Below are positions 1 to 5,698 of a DNA stretch of 19,041 bases, piece by piece (the stretch's first letter is position 1; the number at the start of each line of letters is the position of its first letter). The DNA comes from an uncultured Chitinophagaceae bacterium (lineage in GTDB: Bacteria; Bacteroidota; Bacteroidia; Chitinophagales; Chitinophagaceae): NCBI GenBank assembly GCA_934502905.1, contig CAKSVK010000061.1, positions 1 through 19,041 on the forward strand. The letters run 5' to 3'. The notes below the pieces were generated by a model that ran no database searches, was not told the DNA's origin, and saw nothing but the letters and a program-made list of their open reading frames with translations. The position numbers and the translations under genes are program-made.

Positions 1-427
1 CGGATGTATTTTGGCTATACCACCTTAAAAGTCCGGTAGTATAGTTAACCAAAGTATCACCGTAGTAACCGTTAGCCTTCAGAAACGCGGCATATGTTTG
101 CGGTGTATCTATTTCAGAATACGACCGTATTTTACCCTCCTTTTTTCGCCTGATAATCCAGCCGCACACTTCTAAAGCACTGTCATAAACGCTTTCATAA
201 GCGGCATAAAAACCGCCATCAGGAGCAACGGTACCACGTGTGGCATTTTTTTGCCCGACATATTTATAACCGTAAGCGTTATTGTTATTACGATAGACAG
301 CACTGCTAAAGTTTGCGCTTTCATGTTTTGCTTGTGCGATCAACAGACCGCCCAAAAAAGAAGGTAAACCAGCATCAGAAACAGCCTGATAAATCAGGGT
401 TTCCTCATAAGTTGAATGAGTATCCAT
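1..427 (-). CDS. Phage endolysin, lysozyme/glucosaminidase-like (3' end outside window)
   Basis: An ATG at 427 opens a frame that stays open to the window edge (142 full codons, no stop). Residues about 30-40 read IAQAKHESANF, where the HES triplet supplies the likely catalytic Glu36. They are followed by NNNNAYGYKYVG (about 47-58) and a FYAAYESVYDSA stretch (about 73-84). This series (Q-x2-HES, NN-x-(F/Y)G-x-K, Y-x-S) is typical of glucosaminidase-type (GH73/lysozyme-fold) peptidoglycan hydrolases. No signal peptide is seen, so release would need another factor or a virion-borne role. It starts three bases after the stop of the spike candidate, as part of the same operon. FLiP also carries a lytic enzyme near the end of its structural genes. 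The enzyme class is well supported; the exact bond cleaved is not. Confidence 0.68.
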   Translation of the reverse strand, partial: MDTHSTYEETLIYQAVSDAGLPSFLGGLLIAQAKHESANFSSAVYRNNNNAYGYKYVGQKNATRGTVAPDGGFYAAYESVYDSALEVCGWIIRRKKEGKIRSYSEIDTPQTYAAFLKANGYYGDTLVNYTTGLLRWYSQNTS

Positions 428-430
428 TAA

Positions 431-1360
431 CTAAACAGTTCCACCATCCAGATAAATACGTACCGGCGTATCTTGCCAAACGCCTGGCACTATTTGGGCG
501 CGGAGACGAACGCCAAGCCTGTTTAATGTCCCGCCGGTACTGGTACCGGGTAGAATTCTGTAAAACACACCAGAACTACCTTCAGTACTTGGAGGTAGTA
601 TATCATAAACATTGCTATCCGCTAAGTAAGTCCAGCTTTCAATATCATCAAGAGACGATAATTTCCAATCATCAAAATTGAAGAGAAAATTAATATAGGC
701 ATAAACATCACCACCACCGAAGAACTCGGGATAATATACACAATCATCCGGAGTAGCAGGGAAAACAGCCGTAACCGTCTCTAACACATCATCACCGTCG
801 CGCAACTCATAAACAGTACCGTTTGCAAAGTTCGAGACGTAGTAATTTTGCGCCGGCGTTACACCGCCGTCCAACACCCCATTTTTATACATGGACAGGT
901 TCTTTGTCACCTCACCAAACAGCATAACAATGCGATTGCTAGCCGTTTCACCATCTTTAGTATAAACATACTTAAAACCCTGATTAGGTGGCTTCATGCT
1001 ACTCGGCGGGGTGGGAGGGGTAGGGGATTGCGCCTGATTCTCTAATGTAATCTTCCAACCTTTAAAGAATCCAAGAAGCCCCATAGCATTAATGTAACTG
1101 AACATGACCGGGTTTATTGTACCTACCATTGAAGTGGCAAGAATACTGTTATCACCCGTCCAGTTTGTTACCGCTACGTTGCCAGCTTTCAGCATACCCA
1201 AAGAGCCGATATAAACAACGTTATCAATTTGCTCAATAGTGCCAATATCAGCACCAAAAGGAATAACGTTATTGATCTTCCTTTGCGGTAAAACCTGCCT
1301 GATCAATTCCTCCAAGTAGGACTGATCAAGCAGGTTAAAATCTATTATGCTACTTAGCAT
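431..1360 (-). CDS. Candidate vertex/spike (receptor-binding) virion protein
   Basis: A protein of 309 residues with no family I recognise. It divides into an N-terminal part (about 1-107), a proline-rich linker at about 109-128 (QSPTPPTPPSSMKPP), and a C-terminal part (about 129-309) rich in Tyr, Gly, Thr and Val that looks all-beta. There is no clear membrane segment or signal peptide. A capsid-anchoring domain, a stiff Pro-rich stalk and a beta-rich distal domain is the usual plan of vertex spikes in membrane-containing icosahedral phages. That parallel, and the place between a virion membrane protein and the lysin, are the only grounds for the call. Its start overlaps the end of the upstream 221-residue gene by 11 bases, suggesting coupled translation. 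Alternatives are another minor capsid or adsorption protein. Confidence 0.45.
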   Translation of the reverse strand: MLSSIIDFNLLDQSYLEELIRQVLPQRKINNVIPFGADIGTIEQIDNVVYIGSLGMLKAGNVAVTNWTGDNSILATSMVGTINPVMFSYINAMGLLGFFKGWKITLENQAQSPTPPTPPSSMKPPNQGFKYVYTKDGETASNRIVMLFGEVTKNLSMYKNGVLDGGVTPAQNYYVSNFANGTVYELRDGDDVLETVTAVFPATPDDCVYYPEFFGGGDVYAYINFLFNFDDWKLSSLDDIESWTYLADSNVYDILPPSTEGSSGVFYRILPGTSTGGTLNRLGVRLRAQIVPGVWQDTPVRIYLDGGTV

Positions 1361-2015
1361 TTACGGAAGAAATTAAAATTTTAATGATATCCCTATTAAC
1401 CGTCACGGTGTGATAGTCATTTAGGTATTTGTTAAAGACAGCACCAGCATAACTTCCGGATTGTGGAAGAGAATCCGACATATACATAAAAAGATGATCT
1501 GATAAATTACCTTCCTTTTCAGGAGAAACAAATCCTACAATCGGATATGATCTATTCTTACAGGTGCGAACACCATAAGCTGTATTTAAGCGCACCAATC
1601 CAATACAAGTACCTTTACTATCATACTCCGTAGAATGTTCTAATAGCAATGCCAGCACTTTTAACTGCGTATTAGTCTTTAATTTTTGTATCCAGAAAGC
1701 CCAACTGAATGGGTTTTCATTTTTTTCATTCAGAAGGTCAAAAAGCATATTTGCGTTCTGTGTATCAGCACCAGTAACGGTTACACCCTTACTAGCTAAC
1801 AACCTAGCCCCGGCGTCTACAAATTTGCGGGATTCATCAACTCTAGAGGTATCACCTTTTCCGACAAAAACGCTAGATATCAATCCCGATATGCCGCGAT
1901 TTCTAAGTATATTCCACAACCACAAAAAGAGAAAAGCAAAAGCAGCTAATTTGAACCAACCAAAAAAACGCGATGGCGAAATACTTCGCCATACGCGCCG
2001 ATAACCATAAGCCAT
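1350..2015 (-). CDS. Virion-type membrane protein, N-terminal anchor (221 aa)
   Basis: The 221-residue product begins with a basic head (several Arg in residues 1-16), then a hydrophobic, Trp/Phe-rich helix at about 17-37. A large soluble part of about 180 residues follows. This is the plan of a type II single-pass membrane protein. The soluble part matches no family I know; it has three cysteines and no catalytic motif. The ATG abuts the stop of the 132-residue gene, and its own 3' end overlaps the spike candidate by 11 bases. Within the provirus operon, a plausible role is a membrane-to-capsid connector, a vertex component or a DNA-delivery protein, but this is inferred from position and topology only. 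Confidence 0.55.
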   Translation of the reverse strand: MAYGYRRVWRSISPSRFFGWFKLAAFAFLFLWLWNILRNRGISGLISSVFVGKGDTSRVDESRKFVDAGARLLASKGVTVTGADTQNANMLFDLLNEKNENPFSWAFWIQKLKTNTQLKVLALLLEHSTEYDSKGTCIGLVRLNTAYGVRTCKNRSYPIVGFVSPEKEGNLSDHLFMYMSDSLPQSGSYAGAVFNKYLNDYHTVTVNRDIIKILISSVNAK

Positions 2016-2414
2016 CTAAAAGCCCTGTTTAAAACGCTGAAAGGCTTTAAATTCCTCATATTCGCTGGCGTCATCGCCATCATCATCAGAGGTTGCCACA
2101 TCAGCAGTCATTATTTTTTTAATTTGGGGAACCAGCCACACGAAAGAAGCTGCTATAATATAGCGCATCCACCATTCATCTAAGAACATAATTATCTTAT
2201 GTTTCATCTGAAGGGGCTTTAATTCTTTCGGCGCATCATCCGGATTTGCCGCATTAAAATCAATGTTCTTTTGATTTTCATTGTTGATCAATTCAGCTTC
2301 GGATTTAATGAGCGAATAACGTTTGCTGGCTTCAGCCAACAACTCATTACGGCTGGTAACATCCATAGGAACAAACTTTGCAAGTATTGCATCAAATAAC
2401 TGATAAAGTCTCAT
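2016..2414 (-). CDS. Small single-pass membrane protein of the provirus (132 aa)
   Basis: The product is 132 residues. Residues 1-75 are charged and probably helical. A hydrophobic segment lies at about 81-97 (MRYIIAASFVWLVPQ), followed by a Lys pair. The tail is strongly acidic (DDDGDDASEYEEF) and then ends in a basic/aromatic patch. No known domain is recognised. Its gene directly precedes the 221-residue membrane protein with no spacing and follows the 77-residue gene by 24 bases. A membrane-embedded virion or assembly factor is likely from context. The acidic tail might contact basic partners or capsid subunits, but that is speculation. Confidence 0.55.
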   Translation of the reverse strand: MRLYQLFDAILAKFVPMDVTSRNELLAEASKRYSLIKSEAELINNENQKNIDFNAANPDDAPKELKPLQMKHKIIMFLDEWWMRYIIAASFVWLVPQIKKIMTADVATSDDDGDDASEYEEFKAFQRFKQGF

Positions 2415-2438
2415 TTTGTTTGCTTATTTAAAGTTTTG

Positions 2439-2672
2439 CTATCCCCTTTTTCGCCTGAACAGCGAAACGGCGAGATAGATAACCGTACCAAATACTACCA
2501 GAGGAATTAACGCAGAAGTATTGACGCCACCAGCGTAACCAACACCAACAGTACTGTTAGTACCAAGCGTTAATTGCGTCTCTTTTTTGGTGACGTTTCC
2601 TTTTGACGCTGCTATAATAGAAGCCGCGCCAGTGGTAGCACTATTTATTAATTCAGCCCAATTAATAGACAT
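2439..2672 (-). CDS. Small tail-anchored membrane protein of the provirus (77 aa)
   Basis: The product is 77 residues. The first 50 residues are small and polar (Ala, Ser, Thr, Gly). A hydrophobic helix at about 54-71 (ALIPLVVFGTVIYLAVSLF) is followed by a basic stop (RRKRG). The layout repeats that of the 135- and 82-residue neighbours. The gene starts three bases after the stop of the 135-residue gene. No homologous family is recognised. Such short proteins ending in a membrane helix plus basic residues are typical minor components of the inner membrane of PM2-, PRD1- or FLiP-like virions, and that is the role inferred here. Confidence 0.55.
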   Translation of the reverse strand: MSINWAELINSATTGAASIIAASKGNVTKKETQLTLGTNSTVGVGYAGGVNTSALIPLVVFGTVIYLAVSLFRRKRG

Positions 2673-2675
2673 CCA

Positions 2676-3083
2676 TTAACGTTTTTGCATAACCAAAAAA
2701 ACCAACAGCACCAAACCGCCAACGATCAAGAGACCATTACCGGAGGACTGATTATTTTCCGGAGTTACTCCCAAATCTTCAGGAATAATAACCGGTATTT
2801 CAGCAGAGGAAGAAACACTTTGAGTTTTCACCTTAGAAATCAAAGTACTCATAAGGCTATTCGCCTTATCAGTCGAACCTGCAGAACTGGTACCAAGCAC
2901 CATTTCTTTATATTCGGGCGAAAGCTGCAAATCTGTTAACCCGCTATTCTCTTTTATCATTGCACCAGCAGGGTTAACAAGGTTCATCAGCTTTGAGCCA
3001 AAAGATTGTCCCTCAACTTTATTCGCCTTCACAATAGAAGGCAAAGGATTAATCACATTCAAGACTGATTTCCAAAAAGACAT
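2676..3083 (-). CDS. Tail-anchored membrane protein of the provirus (135 aa)
   Basis: The product is 135 residues. It opens with an amphipathic stretch, then a Ser/Thr/Lys-rich middle. It ends in a hydrophobic helix at about 117-132 (LLIVGGLVLLVFLVM) closed by QKR, the same plan as its two small neighbours. The gene begins one base after the stop of the 82-residue gene and lies three bases before the 77-residue gene, so it is surely co-transcribed. No known family is recognised. Residues about 5-40 (VLNVINPLPSIVKANK and the later LMNLVNPAGAMIKEN) look like an internal duplication of the pattern L-x-N-V-x-N-P-x5-K, which may form a paired surface-binding motif. A virion membrane role is inferred. 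Confidence 0.55.
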   Translation of the reverse strand: MSFWKSVLNVINPLPSIVKANKVEGQSFGSKLMNLVNPAGAMIKENSGLTDLQLSPEYKEMVLGTSSAGSTDKANSLMSTLISKVKTQSVSSSAEIPVIIPEDLGVTPENNQSSGNGLLIVGGLVLLVFLVMQKR

Positions 3084-3084
3084 A

Positions 3085-3333
3085 TCAGCGCTTTTTAAGG
3101 TTCAACAAAATCAAAACGCCCAACAGCAACCAGACGTACACCGGTACGCCGTTAAACGTTGTGATATGATAGCCAGACCCATTAGTTAGGGTCTGGCTAT
3201 TATTTTGCTTAGCCTCCTTTTCAGCCTGAAAATTCGCAATTTGCTGCTCTATATCAGCCTTCTTTGCGAATGCCTTTTTTACACCAGCTTCAACGGCGCC
3301 AATTGCAGCGCCGATAATAGCAGTAACAGGCAT
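3085..3333 (-). CDS. Tail-anchored membrane protein of the provirus (82 aa)
   Basis: The product is 82 residues. It has a Gly/Ala-rich start (MPVTAIIGAAIGAVEAG, possibly amphipathic), a charged middle, and a C-terminal hydrophobic helix at about 65-79 (VYVWLLLGVLILLNL) followed by KKR. No family is recognised. The gene begins one base after the capsid gene stop and ends one base before the 135-residue gene. A perfect 12-bp hairpin is embedded in its middle codons (about residues 45-55), so this gene may have a double duty as coding sequence and structural signal. A minor virion membrane protein is the best inference. Confidence 0.55.
   Translation of the reverse strand: MPVTAIIGAAIGAVEAGVKKAFAKKADIEQQIANFQAEKEAKQNNSQTLTNGSGYHITTFNGVPVYVWLLLGVLILLNLKKR
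3169..3200. repeat. Perfect 12-bp inverted repeat (hairpin) inside a coding sequence
   Basis: ATAGCCAGACCC at 3169-3180 and GGGTCTGGCTAT at 3189-3200 are exact reverse complements around an 8-base loop. It lies within the 82-residue gene, so it is under coding constraint yet forms a stem with six to seven G-C pairs. It could fold in the mRNA or in single-stranded viral DNA. It is not followed by a T-run on the coding strand, so it is not a normal terminator. Confidence 0.85.
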
Positions 3334-3334
3334 A

Positions 3335-4294
3335 TTATACGAATGCGGGCAGCTTATCGTAATTTTCAGCCATGTGTTTATTTTTCCGGTTAATAGCTTC
3401 AGCCAGCGTTTTCCTGTCTGTAATCAAACGGCGATAAATCACATAGTTTTGAGCATTTGCCACCTGTGAGGAATTGAAAGACATATCTATACGAACGTTG
3501 TTCAGTTCAATGTCTTTCGAAATAACGAATGTTTGCGGATTAAAGGGAAGCCCGCGGAAAACATCTTGCGACGCCAGGGTAACCGGGACAGCAGTACCAT
3601 AACGGTAAGGCATACCTTCAGTATCAAACATACTGTTACGTTCCAGCAGCTGGTTAAAGCTTAAACCAAGATTCAGCTTATCACTTGACAACTGAAAATT
3701 GGTAATCACTTCATCAGTAAGCGTATCCTTATCCAGATTGACAATCATTAAATCGTTAACGAAATCACCGGGATTAAAAGACTGCTTATTACTTGCTGCC
3801 TGAATCACTTCACAGGTAGTGACACCTACGCCTAATTCATAACCTACAGTTTCATTTGCGTAAAATTCAATGTAAGAGGCGGCGCCGTCTACAGTTGCAT
3901 GAGTGAAAACAGTAGAAGCAGGGGTAATCTCAATTACCAATTCATCCCCCGGATTTATCCGGAGCGGAGAACCGAAATACAAAGTTACAGGACGCAGCTT
4001 AACCGGCTTAACACCAGCTGCAGGATATACCTTATCAACACCGTTGATGAAATTAGAATATCCTTTCCGATAGGAATTAAATATCCCGAGAAGCTGCAAA
4101 TTGTCCTGAAAAATTGTGGTATTTTTTCCGTTGCGCTTCAGCAAACATTTTACGTTCACTAAAGACGGATTGTAACCGGCGGCATTAATTGCCGTATTAG
4201 CAGTTTGCCCGGCAAGATAAGCAATCAAAGAGATACTATCATATGTACCGGAGCGCAATGTATCCTGTCTGGATTCACCAGCTTTAACGATCAT
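3335..4294 (-). CDS. Probable major capsid protein (double jelly-roll type suspected)
   Basis: The product is 319 residues, the largest in the block apart from nothing but the spike candidate in size. It lacks membrane segments and a signal peptide. It is rich in Asn, Thr, Val and aromatic residues in short alternating patterns typical of beta-sheet proteins. The segment about 100-130 (KLRPVTLYFGSPLRINPGDELVIEI) reads like successive jelly-roll strands, and the end is basic and helical (NRKNKHMAENYDK). The length fits double jelly-roll capsid proteins of FLiP- or PM2-like phages (about 270-330 residues). It sits between tiny basic membrane genes and a series of small membrane genes, where such viruses carry the capsid gene. 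I see no diagnostic motif, so the call is by context, length and predicted fold style; a structure prediction would settle it. A hairpin terminator lies just upstream. Confidence 0.55.
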   Translation of the reverse strand: MIVKAGESRQDTLRSGTYDSISLIAYLAGQTANTAINAAGYNPSLVNVKCLLKRNGKNTTIFQDNLQLLGIFNSYRKGYSNFINGVDKVYPAAGVKPVKLRPVTLYFGSPLRINPGDELVIEITPASTVFTHATVDGAASYIEFYANETVGYELGVGVTTCEVIQAASNKQSFNPGDFVNDLMIVNLDKDTLTDEVITNFQLSSDKLNLGLSFNQLLERNSMFDTEGMPYRYGTAVPVTLASQDVFRGLPFNPQTFVISKDIELNNVRIDMSFNSSQVANAQNYVIYRRLITDRKTLAEAINRKNKHMAENYDKLPAFV

Positions 4295-4328
4295 AATTAA
4301 AAAAGTTTATTAGATTAAAAAACGAGAA

Positions 4329-4349
4329 AAAGCGTAACAGTTACGCTTT
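4329..4349 (-). terminator. Hairpin with T-rich flank before the capsid gene
   Basis: AAAGCGTAAC (4329-4338) and GTTACGCTTT (4340-4349) are perfect inverted repeats. Read on the minus strand, the stem is followed by two T-runs (opposite 4311-4331). The stem contains the stop codon of the 41-residue gene. It could attenuate transcription from the small genes into the capsid gene, or act as a processing/stabilising hairpin giving high capsid mRNA. Confidence 0.6.
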
Positions 4350-4466
4350 CTTTTGAAACGCTGCTTTGATATTATCAAAAAGAGGTTTCAGCTTATCCCG
4401 GTATACAAAAGCAAGCACACCAAGGATCACCCATAAGGGAATACCAAAAAATCGACGTCTGAACAT
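4341..4466 (-). CDS. 41-aa basic single-pass membrane protein of the provirus
   Basis: ATG at 4466 opens 41 codons. The product starts MFRRRFFG, continues with a hydrophobic helix at about 8-21 (GIPLWVILGVLAFVY), then a charged amphipathic tail ending QKKA. It lies between the Arg-rich 55-residue gene and the capsid gene on the same strand. Its stop is part of the hairpin at 4329-4349. The size and layout fit the tiny membrane peptides found in virions of small membrane-containing phages. There is no recognised family, and a short ORF could in principle be chance. The basic N-terminus, membrane helix and tight operon position argue that it is real. Confidence 0.55.
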   Translation of the reverse strand: MFRRRFFGIPLWVILGVLAFVYRDKLKPLFDNIKAAFQKKA

Positions 4467-4498
4467 TTTTTACCTTTTTGTTTTGTGTCCTGAAATAA

Positions 4499-4666
4499 TT
4501 ACACCGTCTTAGAGCCGAACAGATTCTTTCCGATATCCGTAAACAGCAAAAGAGCGGCACCGCCTAACACCAGCAAGGTGCTAGCTTTTGCGCCACGTGA
4601 CCGACGGTAACGGACTACAGTCCGAGCAGACCGACCGAAACGACGGCGGGAACGATTACGAGCCAT
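4499..4666 (-). CDS. 55-aa arginine-rich membrane protein, candidate DNA-binding virion peptide
   Basis: ATG at 4666 opens 55 codons. The first 25 residues hold 11 arginines (for example RSRRRFGRSARTVVRYRR). A hydrophobic helix at about 30-42 (TLLVLGGAALLLF) and a short polar tail follow. An Arg-rich arm joined to a membrane helix would place a nucleic-acid-binding arm on the membrane surface. This would suit condensing the genome or tethering it to an internal viral membrane. Arg-rich small DNA-condensing proteins occur in microviruses (protein J), and basic membrane peptides occur in corticovirus-like virions; both are parallels and not demonstrated relatives. It is the first gene after the 307-bp non-coding region. 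Confidence 0.6.
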   Translation of the reverse strand: MARNRSRRRFGRSARTVVRYRRSRGAKASTLLVLGGAALLLFTDIGKNLFGSKTV

Positions 4667-4973
4667 AGTTTTTGCAATTGCTTGATAATCAACATAACGG
4701 GCTATTAACGGAAACTTTGGTAGGGGGTAACCATTAACGGTTTCCGTGGCTGAAAATCAATTAGTTAGAAATCAAAAATCGTAACTTAGCCCATATCAAT
4801 GAGTTAGAGAGATTGTTTGCAATGGGTTGAAAACCATTGTATTTACACATTATTGTTAAAATGTGTGTTTGAAGGCTTAAAACCAATAATGGAGGTTTGT
4901 AAGCAGTTCATAGTTTTTGAAATGAACCATTAACGGGCTGGCTTGGTAAGTGTTACAGGCTTTTTACCATATA
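4667..4973. other. Non-coding region of the provirus, candidate replication origin
   Basis: I see no gene in this stretch. It holds related repeats: CTATTAACGG at 4702-4711 and CCATTAACGG at 4731-4740 and 4927-4936, with AACGGGCT at 4696-4703 and 4933-4940. It also holds three inverted repeats: ACGGAAAC/GTTTCCGT (4708-4715 and 4740-4747), CAATGG/CCATTG (4820-4825 and 4834-4839) and ACACATT/AATGTGT (4845-4851 and 4860-4866). Iteron-like repeats plus hairpins in the largest gap of a compact genome are what a rolling-circle or theta origin would look like. No initiator gene is visible in the window to match it. Confidence 0.5.
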
Positions 4974-5210
4974 TCAATTATTTGCTATATCCAGCCAGCA
5001 CAACCGTCTAATGTATTCATCTAACGCAACACCCTTAATCAATGCCTTCCTAGCCAATTCTAGCTGGCTTCCTTGGTCGATCACAAAGGAAACCCGTGCT
5101 ACCTCCGTCCCGGGAATTAAGGACGTTAAAAGGGCTATTCCTTTCTTTCTGTGAATAGGATAGGTTGAGATATTCTCAAACGTCCTTTTTTCTGTTTCTT
5201 CTTTTTTCAT
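4974..5210 (-). CDS. Small provirus protein, possible ribbon-helix-helix-like DNA binder (78 aa)
   Basis: I place the start at ATG 5210 (78 residues); a longer frame from a TTG at 5255 is less likely. The first 30 residues are charged. The second half contains a beta-like stretch (VARVSFVI) followed by a helical stretch (ELARKALIKGVALDEYIRRLCWL). A beta strand followed by two helices, with a G-x-(S/A)-L-x-EYIR-like turn, is reminiscent of ribbon-helix-helix repressors, but the match is loose. The gene lies upstream of the non-coding region and the structural genes, where an early regulator could sit. Otherwise it is unrecognised. Confidence 0.45.
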   Translation of the reverse strand: MKKEETEKRTFENISTYPIHRKKGIALLTSLIPGTEVARVSFVIDQGSQLELARKALIKGVALDEYIRRLCWLDIANN

Positions 5211-5283
5211 AGCTCTTAATGAGTATTTGAGTAATAAAAGAAACCGCCCCGGCAAGCAAGATTTTTTGAGCCTCCAAATCCAT
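5176..5283 (-). CDS. Possible 35-aa membrane peptide overlapping the next gene
   Basis: ATG at 5283 opens 35 codons whose product has a hydrophobic core (ILLAGAVSFITQILI) and a basic end (YEKRRNRKKDV), the same style as other provirus membrane peptides. Its last 35 bases overlap the 78-residue gene in a different frame. No strong ribosome binding site is seen and the ORF is short, so it may be chance. The frame is open for some way upstream of the ATG, so a longer form with a non-ATG start is possible. Confidence 0.3.
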   Translation of the reverse strand: MDLEAQKILLAGAVSFITQILIKSYEKRRNRKKDV

Positions 5284-5347
5284 AAGGAGGTCAGTAATTG
5301 CCAGCGTCGAGGCGGTAAATGACAATAAATAGGATTTCAAGGTTAAG

Positions 5348-5557
5348 TTATTCCAAGTGAATATGATTCCTTTTAATCAGTTCCAAAGCCCTGATACAAG
5401 CCCTGCAGCGCGATTGAACGCGACTTATTTCCGTCTGATGCTTTTTGAAAAACAGGCGACTTCTATCAAGTTCCCTTTTTTCAATTATTGCCGAATTATA
5501 CGACAACAACTTAACTACCAGCTTATTAAGCTGTTTTTGCTCAGTTCTGTTTAACAT
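5348..5557 (-). CDS. Small charged helical provirus protein (69 aa)
   Basis: The product is 69 residues, strongly basic and probably all-helical (KQLNKLVVKLLSYN and later ALELIKRNH), with two cysteines in a short CRAC motif near residue 53. No family is recognised. It is the first gene on the minus strand after the right end of the element, so it would be the promoter-proximal gene of that strand. An antisense frame of similar length (5357-5554, plus) is also open, but the minus frame agrees with the strand of all neighbours. Its role is unknown; an early regulator or host-takeover peptide is only a guess. Confidence 0.45.
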   Translation of the reverse strand: MLNRTEQKQLNKLVVKLLSYNSAIIEKRELDRSRLFFKKHQTEISRVQSRCRACIRALELIKRNHIHLE

Positions 5558-5679
5558 GAGTATTTATTTTGAATTTTATAAAACCGTGCAGATCAACACC
5601 TGATGACCATTTTTACACGTCCACAATTTCAAAGAACGAAATATGAAGTGAAAAAATGCAAAAGGCTGAAACTTAAGTT

Positions 5680-5695
5680 TTCGCAAAGGTGCGAA
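5680..5695. repeat. Perfect 6-bp palindromic hairpin next to the dif-like site
   Basis: TTCGCA (5680-5685) and TGCGAA (5690-5695) flank AAGG. The palindrome lies three bases before the dif-like site, on the side belonging to the provirus. Read on the minus strand it contains CACCTTTG, one base from the Bacteroidota -7 consensus TAnnTTTG, and lies 123 bases upstream of the 69-residue gene. It may be a promoter/operator for the provirus or an accessory site for recombination. Confidence 0.45.
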
Positions 5696-5698
5696 TGG

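Noticed and set aside
534..549. Hairpin CCGGTAC/GTACCGG within the spike candidate gene.
   Set aside because: Only 7 bp with a 2-base loop; likely chance from Gly-Thr codons.
313..681. 122-residue plus-strand frame across the lysin and spike genes.
   Set aside because: It opposes the strand of all viral genes and has low-complexity His/Gln/Tyr-rich content typical of antisense reading.
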